Part shown: positions 18,324 through 27,738 of the stretch, piece after piece
Layout: the number at the start of each line of letters is the position of its first letter
How positions within the stretch are numbered: the stretch's first letter is position 1
Made by a program: the position numbers and the translations under genes
Notes under the pieces: generated by a model
Databases searched by the model: none
What the model saw: the letters and a program-made list of their open reading frames with translations, nothing else
Told to the model about the DNA's origin: nothing
NCBI GenBank assembly: GCA_018985235.1
Contig: JADGIG010000025.1
Span: 1-40,862, forward strand
Source of the DNA: Sanchytrium tribonematis
Taxonomy: Eukaryota > Sanchytriomycota > Sanchytriomycetes > Sanchytriales > Sanchytriaceae
DNA length: 40,862 bases
Reading direction: 5' to 3'

Positions 18324-21300
18324 TTATCTCAAATATCTTTGGAAATCAAGTTGCTCGGGTATTCTGTCACCTTGACATACTAGATGAACTGCCATCTCAT
18401 AGCTATAGTCCAATCCTTTCAACAATTTTGGTGTTATCATAAAGTATTGAGAGTCTTTTGAACGCTGCACAACCAGAGCATGCACTAATTTTTCATTTCT
18501 AGGATCCATGCCTTGATTTATCTCATCTACTACTCTAAATGGTACCGAAGACGTACCCTGCAAACACATCAGATACAACATTGTAGCAACAGACTTCTCT
18601 CCGCCAGAGTGCCGAGTTCCAGATAAGGAATGTAGGCTTTCTGCTCCTCTAAATTTAACCAGTATATCTATTCCCCAATGCTTAATATCTTCAGGGTCTT
18701 CACTTTTGTACAACTTGATTTCACCATCGCATTTAACGCTCAACATATTCTCTCTAAATTTACTAGACAAATCTGTGATCATATTATTGACTTTTGAAAT
18801 AAAATTTCGGCGTCTAGATACATTCAAAGAAGTTAATTCCTCTGCCTCTCTCTCTTTGACGGCAATTAATTTTTCAAGCTTGGTAATCTGAAGTTTTCTT
18901 TCTTCGTAGAGCCTTACTTCCTCCCTGACAGTTTCGTTTAAAGTATTGTTTAGCCGAGTCTCTAAGCCTCTAATTTGCATTCCAACATCGACGATCTCGA
19001 GATTTTTGAATTCCCTTTCTTCAATCATTGATTTCGCCGCCACAGAAAGTCGAGCAAATTGATTTTTTTGCTCTGTGTTAAACTCTTCGACATTTTTCTC
19101 TGCAGATCTGATTTCTCTTTCTAAGAGTTTGACGGAGTTTTCAAGACTGTTTATAGTACTGGAGGTATCTGAGTAGTCATTTAGAAATTCTTGCAGATCC
19201 CTTCTAGATGTTGAGACTAATTGGCATTTCAAATATAATTTTTCTACGAGATTCTCAAGTCCTTCAAATTCCTTTATGTATTCTTCAACCAAATTTCTTT
19301 TATCTTCTTCCTTAGATTCAATAATTTTTTCTTTCCTTTTAATCTGAGAATCAATAGATGGTCGATTTTCTAAAACTTGTAGGCTTTCCTCGTATGAACT
19401 TAATTTGCTTCTAAGATTTGCAGGTATCATCAGCTTTTGCCGAACTGATTGTAATTGAGTAGCCAACGAGGACCGCGCTTCTTGCCGCTTTTTCATTTGC
19501 GAATTAATTTTGTTCTCTTCGGTTTTTAGGGCGTGTAGTTCTTTCGCATAAGAATCAACTTTTGTTCTGGAATCAGTAATAACGTTTTTCAACTCTTCTA
19601 CTCGCTGAGTATCAGTAGCATTTTTCAAAACTCGAGCTTCTCTTAATATCGAAGTTTTTGTTGAAAGCTCCTTTCTTCCATATCTACTTCTGGTATTGAT
19701 ATGAATCTCATTTCCCATCACAAATTTCGGATATACACCCCGACATTTATCATACATAGATGGGATTAAAGCACGGCTGCTAACTGGAATTTTATGAAAG
19801 TCAAAATCATTACATAAAAAACTTTTGACCAGTGGAGTACATTGTACCGCATCTGCCAATACAGCATCAAAGCCAACACTTTTGTAATTTGCGTCATTTT
19901 CAAAATTAGAATTAGGCGGATGTCTCACATCAATTTTCAAGGCTCTAGAATCAATCAATTCCTTCATTAAATGCTCATAGTCTGCCACATTGTCAGTCAA
20001 AATCGAAAACAAACCACGTCCAACAAAATTTTCGACTGCTTTTCTATATTCGGCTTGAACCTCGATGTCCAAAAAAACAGGTCCTTCTACGTTGGAAAAT
20101 TTGTGATGATTCTCAGTAACATATTGATATGCTGTGAATGCGTCCGAATTTAAGTTTCTTAAAATATTAAGCCTTTGAGTCTTCACTTCATTCAATTGCT
20201 TCAACTCCCTTTCAGCATCACTTTGACGCTGACGGAAAAGCCTAGCATCTGAATCTAAGTCACGAACTTTTGAATTGATTGTACTTAGCTTCTGTTCGAG
20301 ATCTTGCCCATCTCCGTCATGTTTCTGTAAATTTTCTTTTAGACGTGTTTCTTGTTCTTTATAATCAGCAAATTTACTTTCTTCGCTTTTAATAGACTCT
20401 GTTAAACTCGATATAGCGCGTTTTTGTGCCTCGATAGAATCTTTGTCTTCTTTCTCTTTTTCGTGGACTTTGTTGATTTCAACAAAAACATTGGTAATCT
20501 CTTCTTCAATTTCTTCTGATTTATCGTAACCCTGAGTAAGCCGTTTTTGTATAACAGAAACATTTTTCTCGAGCAAACTGACAGCATCGGATGCCTGATC
20601 AACTTTTTCTTGCAAAACTCGTTTCCTTTTTGCATTTGCTTCATTCTTCTTCCTCGTTGAGTTTAGTGTTCTCGAAGCTTTTTCTCTATCATCTTTAAGC
20701 GTATTTAGAGTCGCTCGAGCCTCTTCGTAATTTAATAGCTTGTATACTGCTGTTAGAGCTTCCAATTCAAGTTTCAGAAGTTCACTTTCTCGGTAAGTCT
20801 CTACTTGACCAATAACTAATTGATTTCGCTGGATTAAACTTTCCAATTCCTGCCTTCTTTCTTCCAATACTTGTGCAGCATTATTTGAGTTTGACATATC
20901 AGCAATTACCTGCTCATGAAGCTCCCTGAAATCATTTCCGCCGACAATATATTCTGTTTCCTTCAATCTATCCTTAGCATTTAAAGCGGCAAATTGGCCT
21001 ACCCTTTCTTGAGGCAGAACTTGACATAAATTTGCGACATTTATATTAAGATCTGCCATTAACTCATCGATTACTTTTAAATTACATTTGACATTGTCAA
21101 TTAAAAAATCATTGGATTTTGTTGTGATAAATCTAGAGATAGTGGTAGAACCAGATTGGGTTTTGATAGTGATATGAATCTTTGCGAAGTCTTCTCCGAA
21201 TTTGATGAAAGACTTTAAATCAGACGATCTTTCCAAGTTTGCAGGCTTTCCACCTAATCCAAGTACTATTGCACATACAATAGAAGATTTTCCACTTCCA

Positions 21301-21467
21301 TTTGGACCACACAGTAAATTTAAATTTGGATGGCACCTAAATACAACATGCTCATAAGTCAAAAACTTTTCTAGCTCGATGTTCATGATTTGACCTTGTC
21401 TAAATTCAATTGTTTCATTTGTGTTCAGGTTGTCAGCAAGATTAATTACGTCCGTGCTGCGAACCAT
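18324..21467 (-). CDS. SMC5: SMC5, structural maintenance of chromosomes protein 5
   Basis: 1047 residues with the SMC layout: head half with Walker A GPNGSGKS at 54-61, long coiled coil, hinge (about 430-600, including GPVFLDIEV and the [22 protein letters not shown] segment), second coiled coil, then the ABC signature SGGEKS at 954-959 and Walker B FRVVDEI at 977-983. The SMC5 traits are the N-terminal wording ([38 protein letters not shown]), the '[14 protein letters not shown]'-like block ([16 protein letters not shown]) and '[12 protein letters not shown]'. It forms the SMC5/6 complex for recombination repair and control of DNA topology. NSMCE3, a partner subunit, is ~7 kb away. It is divergent from MCAD with 77 bp between start codons. 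AATAAA follows the stop by 1 nt. Confidence 0.97.
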   Translation of the reverse strand: MVRSTDVINLADNLNTNETIEFRQGQIMNIELEKFLTYEHVVFRCHPNLNLLCGPNGSGKSSIVCAIVLGLGGKPANLERSSDLKSFIKFGEDFAKIHITIKTQSGSTTISRFITTKSNDFLIDNVKCNLKVIDELMADLNINVANLCQVLPQERVGQFAALNAKDRLKETEYIVGGNDFRELHEQVIADMSNSNNAAQVLEERRQELESLIQRNQLVIGQVETYRESELLKLELEALTAVYKLLNYEEARATLNTLKDDREKASRTLNSTRKKNEANAKRKRVLQEKVDQASDAVSLLEKNVSVIQKRLTQGYDKSEEIEEEITNVFVEINKVHEKEKEDKDSIEAQKRAISSLTESIKSEESKFADYKEQETRLKENLQKHDGDGQDLEQKLSTINSKVRDLDSDARLFRQRQSDAERELKQLNEVKTQRLNILRNLNSDAFTAYQYVTENHHKFSNVEGPVFLDIEVQAEYRKAVENFVGRGLFSILTDNVADYEHLMKELIDSRALKIDVRHPPNSNFENDANYKSVGFDAVLADAVQCTPLVKSFLCNDFDFHKIPVSSRALIPSMYDKCRGVYPKFVMGNEIHINTRSRYGRKELSTKTSILREARVLKNATDTQRVEELKNVITDSRTKVDSYAKELHALKTEENKINSQMKKRQEARSSLATQLQSVRQKLMIPANLRSKLSSYEESLQVLENRPSIDSQIKRKEKIIESKEEDKRNLVEEYIKEFEGLENLVEKLYLKCQLVSTSRRDLQEFLNDYSDTSSTINSLENSVKLLEREIRSAEKNVEEFNTEQKNQFARLSVAAKSMIEEREFKNLEIVDVGMQIRGLETRLNNTLNETVREEVRLYEERKLQITKLEKLIAVKEREAEELTSLNVSRRRNFISKVNNMITDLSSKFRENMLSVKCDGEIKLYKSEDPEDIKHWGIDILVKFRGAESLHSLSGTRHSGGEKSVATMLYLMCLQGTSSVPFRVVDEINQGMDPRNEKLVHALVVQRSKDSQYFMITPKLLKGLDYSYEMAVHLVCQGDRIPEQLDFQRYLR

Positions 21468-21544
21468 TAATCTTGTGGGTTACAAGTTCCCCTAACACCT
21501 TCTCACTTTTTTTACAAAATAAAAAATTTTCTAAACATATTTTC
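21468..21544. promoter_or_regulatory. 77-bp divergent promoter of SMC5 and MCAD
   Basis: The SMC5 ATG (21467) and the MCAD ATG (21545) point apart with only 77 bp between, so both promoters and 5' UTRs must fit here. No clear motif was seen. Confidence 0.5.
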
Positions 21545-22754
21545 ATGCTGAGACTTGCTAAACGAAAAATCTCTTTTCAACTTACTGAGGATCAAAAACA
21601 AATCCAAGAATTAGCTAGAAATTTTACAAAGCAACATATTATCCCAAATGCTGCACACCATGACAAGACTGGAGAATATCCAAGTGAAATTATTAAATCA
21701 GCCTGGGAAAATGGATTATTGAACACAGATATTCCCAAAGAATATGGAGGTTTAGGATTGAAACTCTTAGATGCAAGTTTTATTAGCGAGGAATTGAGTT
21801 TTGGGTGTTCAGGGATTCAAACTGCAATGGAGGCTAATAATTTGGCACAGGCGCCTGTAATTTTAGCCGGAAATGATGCTCAAAAAAAGAAGTATTTAGG
21901 AAGAATGGTAGAGGCTCCGTTAATGTGTGCCTACTGTGTAACAGAACCTGGTGCGGGCAGCGATGTTGCTAATGTTAAAACTAAAGCAGTCAAAAAAGGT
22001 GATAAATATATTTTGAATGGATCGAAAATGTGGATTACAAACGGTGGTAAAGCTAACTGGTACTTTGTGCTTGCCAGAACAAACTTGGATCCTAAAGTTG
22101 GTGGACACAAAGCATTGACAGCTTTTGTAGTGGATGCAGACAGCAAGGGAGTATCACTCGGGAAAAAAGAACTCAACATGGGGCAGGGAGCCAGTGATAC
22201 TCGTGGTGTCAATTTCGAAGATGTTGAGGTCCCAGCAGAAAATGTTTTAGGACTTGAAGGACAAGGATTTAAAGTCGCTATGGGGTAGTTTTCTTTAATA
22301 TAGAGTTTTTGATATGACTAGACCACTTGTTGCTGCTGGTGCAGTTGGTTTAGCTAAAAGAGCTTTACACGAGGCCACTGATTATGCTTTACAGCGTAAA
22401 ACAATGGGAACTGAAATTTTTAATCATCAGGCGGTTCAATTCATGCTAGCTGATATGGCGACTGGGGTTGAAGGTGCGAGACAACTTACTAGACTGAGTT
22501 GTTGGCAATATGATAACAAGATTCCAAATACCTACATCGCTTCTATGGCAAAATGTTATGCTAGTGAAGTGGCTAACAAGAATGCTGCAGACGCAGTCCA
22601 AATTCATGGTGGAAACGGATTTAATTCAGAGTATCCTGTCGAAAAGCTCATGCGTGACGCAAAAATTTTCATGATCTACGAAGGAACATCCCAAATTCAA
22701 CGATTAATTATTAGTAGACTTTTAAAAGGTAAATATGAAAGTGGAAACCTATAA
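21545..22754 (+). CDS. ACADM: Medium-chain acyl-CoA dehydrogenase (two exons)
   Basis: Exons 21545-22284 and 22304-22754 join to 396 residues. Acyl-CoA dehydrogenase landmarks are in order: [29 protein letters not shown] (FAD/substrate signature), [27 protein letters not shown], and the exon junction [41 protein letters not shown] leads into the catalytic-base block [10 protein letters not shown], with the glutamate at 373. The junction wording and the late glutamate mark the medium-chain enzyme, which starts mitochondrial beta-oxidation of C4-C12 acyl-CoAs with FAD. The presequence is very short: MLRLAKRKI precedes the mature-like start. An upstream in-frame TTG (21473) is not used here. TAA 22752-22754 overlaps AATAAA. 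Confidence 0.95.
22285..22303 (+). other. 19-nt intron in MCAD
   Basis: Sequence gtagttttctttaatatag, exactly 19 nt, phase 2 (splits gga, Gly). Its removal links VAMG to VFDMTRP, the conserved MCAD sequence, across an otherwise in-frame TAG. Confidence 0.95.
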
Positions 22755-22765
22755 ATAAATTTATT
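22754..22765. terminator. Palindromic two-way poly(A) signal AATAAATTTATT
   Basis: The same 12-bp palindrome as at 17304. Its first base is the last base of the MCAD stop (22752-22754), and the stop of the convergent secreted-protein gene (22763-22761) lies within it on the minus strand. Confidence 0.75.
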
Positions 22766-24065
22766 GAGCTGAGGATCCAACTGACAAACAGCCGCTACAT
22801 TGGCGACATTGAATCGGAGACAGATCCACTTTCTTCAGCACTTTCCTATTTGAGTGAATATGTAGACCAAGTTCATAACCTTTGACCAATTGATATTCAT
22901 ACTCATTTGGACATTTTTCAGACAAACCATCCACTTGAATACCAACTGTGGAATCTAAGTAAGTTCCGGCCCGATCGGTTAGTAAGCCATTCAACAAATT
23001 GAAAACCAACGAAATATCGGCAGTTAGGGTGACATCTGCTTGGCCTTTGTTTTCTAAAATTTCTACACTGGACGGGTGGGGAACAAGGTTGTAGTTGAAT
23101 CTTTTCATTGGCGGCACATTGGATTCTGTGGTAGCCTCAAAATCGACTGTTCCTTCAATACCGAATCTGGCATCCATATTTTGTACAACTTTGACGTGTG
23201 CACCGGTCCAAAGCGAGGCTTCAGGATGCAGTTGAAGTACATCAGGAATATCAATAATTGGTATAATCTTAGAGATAAGTTTAGTTGCATCGAAATATTT
23301 CTCATATCCTCGTGAGAAAGTACTTCTGCTTTCAATTTTAATGTCAAAATTCATTTCTCCCTTTGCAGCCATGTTAATCGTACTAGATAAGCCTCTGTTC
23401 AATTTTCTTACTCTTCCAGTGGCTTTGTATAAAAATCCAAAGTTAAGATATGCCCAACAGTCTTCACAAACGATATTTGCATTTTCATCTTGATGCAATT
23501 GCATATCTTTTTGACATGTTCCATGAGTTTGCTCATTAAAACAGTATGGCATTGTAATCCATTGGAAATCTCTGTCCAACTCTCGCTTTCTGACTCTTTC
23601 TTTTTTTACTAATTTTGCAATTACTTCAAAATAGTCTGCATAATCCTCTGGTCGAGCAGGCACTACATTCATAGAGACAGTATTTTCTTGCTTTTGGATA
23701 TTTGTAGCAACAAACCAAGGACCATTTTTTTCCATCACATCAATGCACCATCTGTGACCTATAAACACAAAAGCTTTTTCTGGCCAAGAGGTTGGAGCAA
23801 ACTGATCAAGAGTGGCGGAGACTGTTGATTCAGTACAAGAAGCATCCATAACCCATTCTGCGGAATCCAAATTGACGTTTTGCAATTTCATATTTGGGAA
23901 TCTTAATTTAACATCAACAGTGATATCTTTAAGGTCGCTTTGGAAGTCACCCCTAAAGTTATTTCCAAGATCTTCTGTGAATTTGACAGGCTTAGGAACA
24001 TGAATTTTGGGATTCTTATTAATCAAGTCGCTCAAGTTTGTGGCCAACACAGTTGTAATAAACAT
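22761..24065 (-). CDS. Probable secreted beta-rich, cysteine-containing protein of unknown function
   Basis: 434 residues from ATG 24065-24063, which directly follows an in-frame stop, so the start is bounded unless a tiny intron lies upstream. The N-terminus (MFITTVLATNLSDL) is a weak signal peptide. The body shows alternating hydrophobic and polar residues typical of extended beta-sheets (for example MNFDIKIESRSTF; ADVTLTADISLVF). Cysteine pairs at CFNEQTHGTC, CEDCW and the terminal CRQCSGC suggest extracellular disulfides. I recognise no family with certainty; the layout of a CxxC followed by long amphipathic strands is somewhat like uncharacterised extracellular proteins of fungi. It is a candidate surface, matrix or host-interface protein. 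There is no membrane segment or GPI-like hydrophobic tail. Its stop shares the palindromic poly(A) site with MCAD. Confidence 0.7.
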   Translation of the reverse strand: MFITTVLATNLSDLINKNPKIHVPKPVKFTEDLGNNFRGDFQSDLKDITVDVKLRFPNMKLQNVNLDSAEWVMDASCTESTVSATLDQFAPTSWPEKAFVFIGHRWCIDVMEKNGPWFVATNIQKQENTVSMNVVPARPEDYADYFEVIAKLVKKERVRKRELDRDFQWITMPYCFNEQTHGTCQKDMQLHQDENANIVCEDCWAYLNFGFLYKATGRVRKLNRGLSSTINMAAKGEMNFDIKIESRSTFSRGYEKYFDATKLISKIIPIIDIPDVLQLHPEASLWTGAHVKVVQNMDARFGIEGTVDFEATTESNVPPMKRFNYNLVPHPSSVEILENKGQADVTLTADISLVFNLLNGLLTDRAGTYLDSTVGIQVDGLSEKCPNEYEYQLVKGYELGLHIHSNRKVLKKVDLSPIQCRQCSGCLSVGSSAQ

Positions 24066-24230
24066 TTAAATTAGTATAGGCATCATTTGACTCTTATAAC
24101 CTTGCACTATAAATCTTGCCGTCGACTTAGCCAAGAATGGCTATGTATCTCCATTAAAGTTGGTAACACGGGACTGGTAAATACCACTGGTAAATTTTGG
24201 CGAAAAATGTGATTTGCTTGAAAGCGCCAT

Positions 24231-25451
24231 TTATTTTTTCTTTGGTTTTTCGCTTAGCAATTTCACTTGGTTCATATGAGGAACAATATACCAGCTCATA
24301 TTCAAATGTTTGCAGAAACTAGAGAAAACGCTATAAATAAAGTAAAAATAATAAACTGCAAAAAAGGATGTGTATATGGCGGTAATAGTAGTCAAGTCAG
24401 AAGTTTTCAATCCAGAATATCTGATGAACAAAGATAGTGAGAAAAATGACCAGACTGCACTTGGAGAGGGATAATGTTGAGAAACAATGTATGCCAAAAT
24501 AACCTGAGTAGTGTAGACTGCAAAACTTAAAGTACCGCCTACAATAAGAAGCCAAAATGAGTTTTTGATCCAAAAAAATGGGGAAGTTGCGAGTAAAAAT
24601 CCGGATGCAGCAAAAACAAATATAGGGTAAATTTTAAAGGATGCTAAAATCATATTCTCTTTTCTATGTTTTGAATTGTAGACATTGTACATTGATGCCG
24701 GAGCGTGTACTATAAAAACTGCCAGTAGCATAATAAAGACCAGTACATCAATTAAGAGTAAGTCTTTTTTAATTTCAAGCCGAAGAAAAGCCAATTCAAC
24801 AGACTTCTCAAAAGGATAAATTAATAAAGCGGCAAAAGCGTTTCTTTTAATTACGTCTAAAGGAGTAAAGTATATTTGAGGTCCAAAAACAGCGCTAACT
24901 AAAGAACATAAACTTCCTAGTAACAGTCCCTCCGTTGGTCCATTTATGTATCCAAGATAGAGTGTTTTAGTGAAATATTCTTCCCATGAACTGATATAAA
25001 ATGGTACAGATGCAATTCCTATCACCCACAAAGTGTAGTAACTATAACCCAGCCCCATTCCAGCTGCTTGAACCAAGCCCCCTAGGCAGCATTGTACAGC
25101 ATCGCATCCGTGATCCACAAGCTCACCTAATGGGCTACTAGTCTGGGTTCTTCGCGCTTGCTTTCCATCCAAATTGTCCATGGTTGAATAATACCATATT
25201 GCAATTGCACTTAAGTAGCTGAGCCATGAGTATTGACCATTTAAACCATCTACAGCATAAGTTATAATGAGCAATAGCACAATTCCTAACAAACCGAAGA
25301 GAGTCACCAAATTTGGATGTAACCAAACAGGCAAATAGTTGCTCAAAGGTGTCCAATAGTAGGGATTTAAAAAGTATTTAGATAGAGGCGACTTGTCTAT
25401 AGAAGAATACTTGTAGTTCTTGAGATTTTCTAGATCTGTTAAATATTCCAT
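24231..25451 (-). CDS. Choline/ethanolamine phosphotransferase (CDP-alcohol phosphatidyltransferase)
   Basis: A 406-residue multi-span membrane protein with a complete CDP-alcohol phosphotransferase motif at residues 95-117 (D95-G-x2-A-R100-x8-G109-x3-D113-x3-D117; visible as DNLDGKQARR...GELVDHGCD). About eight to ten hydrophobic helices follow. The N-terminal LKNYKYSSIDKSPLSKYFLNPYW block is typical of the eukaryotic CEPT1/CHPT1/SELENOI group, which transfers phosphocholine or phosphoethanolamine from CDP-choline or CDP-ethanolamine to diacylglycerol in ER/Golgi membranes. Head-group choice cannot be read from sequence. The C-terminus KPKKK resembles an ER-retention dilysine tail. Its TAA (24233-24231) lies within a minus-strand AATAAA (24235-24230). 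Confidence 0.93.
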   Translation of the reverse strand: MEYLTDLENLKNYKYSSIDKSPLSKYFLNPYYWTPLSNYLPVWLHPNLVTLFGLLGIVLLLIITYAVDGLNGQYSWLSYLSAIAIWYYSTMDNLDGKQARRTQTSSPLGELVDHGCDAVQCCLGGLVQAAGMGLGYSYYTLWVIGIASVPFYISSWEEYFTKTLYLGYINGPTEGLLLGSLCSLVSAVFGPQIYFTPLDVIKRNAFAALLIYPFEKSVELAFLRLEIKKDLLLIDVLVFIMLLAVFIVHAPASMYNVYNSKHRKENMILASFKIYPIFVFAASGFLLATSPFFWIKNSFWLLIVGGTLSFAVYTTQVILAYIVSQHYPSPSAVWSFFSLSLFIRYSGLKTSDLTTITAIYTSFFAVYYFYFIYSVFSSFCKHLNMSWYIVPHMNQVKLLSEKPKKK

Positions 25452-25526
25452 GACAAGGGGAACCCTAATTTTTGCAGTTATAATTTACCTTGCACATGCA
25501 AAAATATCTAGTCTGAAGCTACAGAT

Positions 25527-26645
25527 TTATATTTTATTTAGACAAGAGTTTGTGTAATCCAACCATCTGCCCAAATTATCTTCCCACGAATTCACATTGA
25601 GCTCTTTTCCAATTAGATGCACAAATTTTATAAAAAGCGCGCAAACATGCTTATTTCCTTTAACCGTTTTTCTAGAAATTGCCATTGCATCTATCGCAGT
25701 AGTTTTCACACAATAAATGTCCCATCCATTTTGAAAGTAGTGCTTTTGAACTTTTCGAATGTGCTCCATCCTATCAAACCATTCCTCAGGCTTGTATACT
25801 TTTTCTATGAACGCAATTTTTTTCTTTTCAGCAATTAAATTGTAAAGTCTACAAAATATTACACCATCACATAAATCTGTCAAAAAGTGACTCAATATCT
25901 GCTCATCTTGTTCATCAGCAATACCCGAAAGATCTAATAATGGCAGATGTTTTTTAGCTGTTGGAATTTTCTGAATTAGGTAGTGGTAGCACTTGAGAAC
26001 TTCATTACATATGAACTTGTCCAAAAGGCTATCGTCTAACAAAACGACTCTCTTTTCGGTCGCTGGCATGCTTCTTTCAGGCAATGGTGAAATTCCTACT
26101 GAATGATTGGAGTTGGTGGAGCTTCTATCAGATGGAGCAGCAAAATCAGAGGGGGATTTTGAAGAAATGAAAGATATCATTGTAGGTCTATCTATTTTGA
26201 TAGGTTCGGGCAATTGGATTTTCTCATTTAGGAGATATTCGTGAATTTTCACAGAAAATTCTTGCACTGTGACATAATTATTATGAATAAAATCCATAAG
26301 ATCATTATGAGACCGAAATTCCGTTTTTGTTGCTAATAAAAGCCCTTCAATCATTGTCTTAATTTGTTGCAGCGTTTCCTTCAATTTAGGAATCATATTT
26401 TTAGGAATTGCTGAGTGATGTGTTTTAATAAAGGATTGAGTTTTTTGAAGTACAGCTGAGATAGAAAATGCCAACATCTGAATATCTAGAGACTTTTTAT
26501 CGACCATGCTTGATCTTTTATACAAGGATCCCCATGTTTCTTGCATGAATTCTAAAGCATCTGTTAAGGCCACTTTTTTTGGATCAACAATTGGTTTAGA
26601 TGCAACGGAATTATGTGGCGATACCTTCAGTGAGGATTTTTTCAT
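25527..26645 (-). CDS. Protein with possible calponin-homology-like C-terminal domain
   Basis: 372 residues. ATG 26645-26643 is chosen; a TTG one codon upstream is ignored. The first ~130 residues are helical, a Ser/Pro-rich linker covers about 155-200, and residues ~210-370 form a helical domain with HFLTDLCDGVIFCRLYNLIA. That string resembles the core helix of calponin-homology domains ('DLRDGVxLCxLxN'), and the later FDRMEHIRKVQKHYFQNG could match a following helix. CH domains bind actin or microtubules. I cannot name the family, and a divergent ciliary CH-like protein is possible. It lies 71 bp downstream of TIMM8 and 75 bp upstream of the phosphotransferase start on the same strand. Confidence 0.7.
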   Translation of the reverse strand: MKKSSLKVSPHNSVASKPIVDPKKVALTDALEFMQETWGSLYKRSSMVDKKSLDIQMLAFSISAVLQKTQSFIKTHHSAIPKNMIPKLKETLQQIKTMIEGLLLATKTEFRSHNDLMDFIHNNYVTVQEFSVKIHEYLLNEKIQLPEPIKIDRPTMISFISSKSPSDFAAPSDRSSTNSNHSVGISPLPERSMPATEKRVVLLDDSLLDKFICNEVLKCYHYLIQKIPTAKKHLPLLDLSGIADEQDEQILSHFLTDLCDGVIFCRLYNLIAEKKKIAFIEKVYKPEEWFDRMEHIRKVQKHYFQNGWDIYCVKTTAIDAMAISRKTVKGNKHVCALFIKFVHLIGKELNVNSWEDNLGRWLDYTNSCLNKI

Positions 26646-26716
26646 CAACGTGAATTGTCATGAGCTCACTATTAAAAAACTTAAGAATTAATGTTAGACC
26701 AATCAGATTTATTTAA

Positions 26717-26917
26717 TTAAATCGAAGCATTTATTCCAGTCTTGTTCATAAATAATATCATATCAATATATCTTTCAGAACACTTTTCAATACAGCTTAA
26801 GTTGCTGCACTTTTTATTGCAAATTTTGTTGACATGCTGAACCAGGGACTGAGTTCGTGCTTTTCCAGTTTCCATGATTGCAAAATCATCAAATTTTTGC
26901 TGATCCTCTTGTCTCAT
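26717..26917 (-). CDS. TIMM8: Small TIM chaperone, Tim8-like
   Basis: 66 residues with a twin CX3C arrangement (Cys33, 37, 42, 46). The N-terminal half QQKFDDFAIMETGKARTQSLVQHVNKIC follows the Tim8 pattern (xLQxFIEVETQKQRFQxLVHxxTExC), and CIEKCSERYIDMILFM follows its second half. Small TIMs form hexameric chaperones in the mitochondrial intermembrane space that carry hydrophobic precursors to the inner or outer membrane. The oddity is the loop: only four residues (SNLS) lie between the two CX3C motifs, where the family has about 11-16. No GT-AG intron is visible there. AATAAA lies 3 nt past the stop. Confidence 0.85.
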   Translation of the reverse strand: MRQEDQQKFDDFAIMETGKARTQSLVQHVNKICNKKCSNLSCIEKCSERYIDMILFMNKTGINASI

Positions 26918-27008
26918 GCAAGATATTAATTATAGGGGATAAGACTATAAATTTTTCAAGCTGGCAGAACTTATGTACGTGTAATTTTATTTTGTCTATT
27001 CGAAATGA

Positions 27009-27281
27009 TTATTCCAGATCACCGTAAGATTCCTCACCTTCCGAAGAGCAGTGGCCATCTGGTTTAGTCGGTCTTTTTTGCCGTCCAGTTTTTTGTTTAT
27101 CCACTCCAAAATTGTGGTCTTGCTTATCCTTTTTACCATAAAGAATGTAGCTCATAATAGCACTACTGGCAGCTGTCACAACTATGACTGACCTGCACCA
27201 TAATCCACAAATTTGAGGCTTTTTGGTTCGTTGCTGTTTTATCAATGGTGTTGCAAAAACGAATAAAACAGTGATATGCAT
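27009..27281 (-). CDS. Small single-span secretory-pathway protein with CGLxC motif (paralogue 1)
   Basis: 90 residues from ATG 27281-27279 (a GTG at 27302 is ignored). A hydrophobic start (MHITVLFVFATPLI) looks like a signal peptide. Then come a short basic stretch, CGLWCR, a second hydrophobic segment (SVIVVTAASSAIMSYILYG), and a Lys-rich, finally acidic tail (GEESYGDLE). It shares the CGLxC(R/K)-plus-helix layout with the neighbouring gene at 27463, suggesting a tandem duplication. Not recognised. It could be a lineage-specific secreted or surface protein. Confidence 0.6.
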   Translation of the reverse strand: MHITVLFVFATPLIKQQRTKKPQICGLWCRSVIVVTAASSAIMSYILYGKKDKQDHNFGVDKQKTGRQKRPTKPDGHCSSEGEESYGDLE

Positions 27282-27462
27282 ATGCGATAAAGGTGGTCGC
27301 ACTTCTATAAACTATCTATGATGAGATTGTTTCTAATATGACGAAATTGTTAATTACAAATTCTCTATTATTTTTCAAAAGATTCTTTTGAGCTTAACTT
27401 TTTACATTTTAAATTCACAATATTTCTGTTTGAAAATAATAATTTACTAACGCTTATGTACC

Positions 27463-27738
27463 TTAAACTAAAGATACCTTCAGAGAACGAAATTTGTTTT
27501 TAATTGCGCTTGACGCTTTGACAAAGAAGTTTTTAATTTCAGTAGGATGCTTCCATGCGTAAAATCCGGCTGTCAATGTCGCTAATCCAGTGGCAGCTGC
27601 TGCCGCTTTGCATTTAAGACCACATGGCTGGTCCCATGGATTTCCCGTGGGATTTGGTTGGAATGCTTCTCTAGAGTCTTCAGAGGTGATTTTTTCTGTA
27701 ATAGGCACAGCCGACAACAAAACTAATGATAAAAGCAT
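27463..27738 (-). CDS. Small single-span secretory-pathway protein with CGLxC motif (paralogue 2)
   Basis: 91 residues from ATG 27738-27736 (an in-frame TTG at 27777 is ignored). The signal-peptide-like start MLLSLVLLSAVPITEK leads to a polar stretch, NPWDQPCGLKCK, an alanine-rich helix (AAAAATGLATLTAGFYAW) and a basic amphipathic tail (IKNFFVKASSAIKNKFRSLK). Length and layout match the neighbour at 27009-27281: signal, CGLxC, basic residue, helix, charged tail. The two are in the same orientation, 181 bp apart. Function unknown. A mature peptide with two cysteines and an amphipathic basic tail would be membrane-active or membrane-anchored, which is only inference. Confidence 0.6.
   Translation of the reverse strand: MLLSLVLLSAVPITEKITSEDSREAFQPNPTGNPWDQPCGLKCKAAAAATGLATLTAGFYAWKHPTEIKNFFVKASSAIKNKFRSLKVSLV

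Noticed and set aside
22285-22303. In-frame TAG in MCAD as a pseudogene or nonsense mutation
   Set aside because: Removing a GT-AG 19-mer restores the conserved sequence exactly, and three other genes show the same size of intron.
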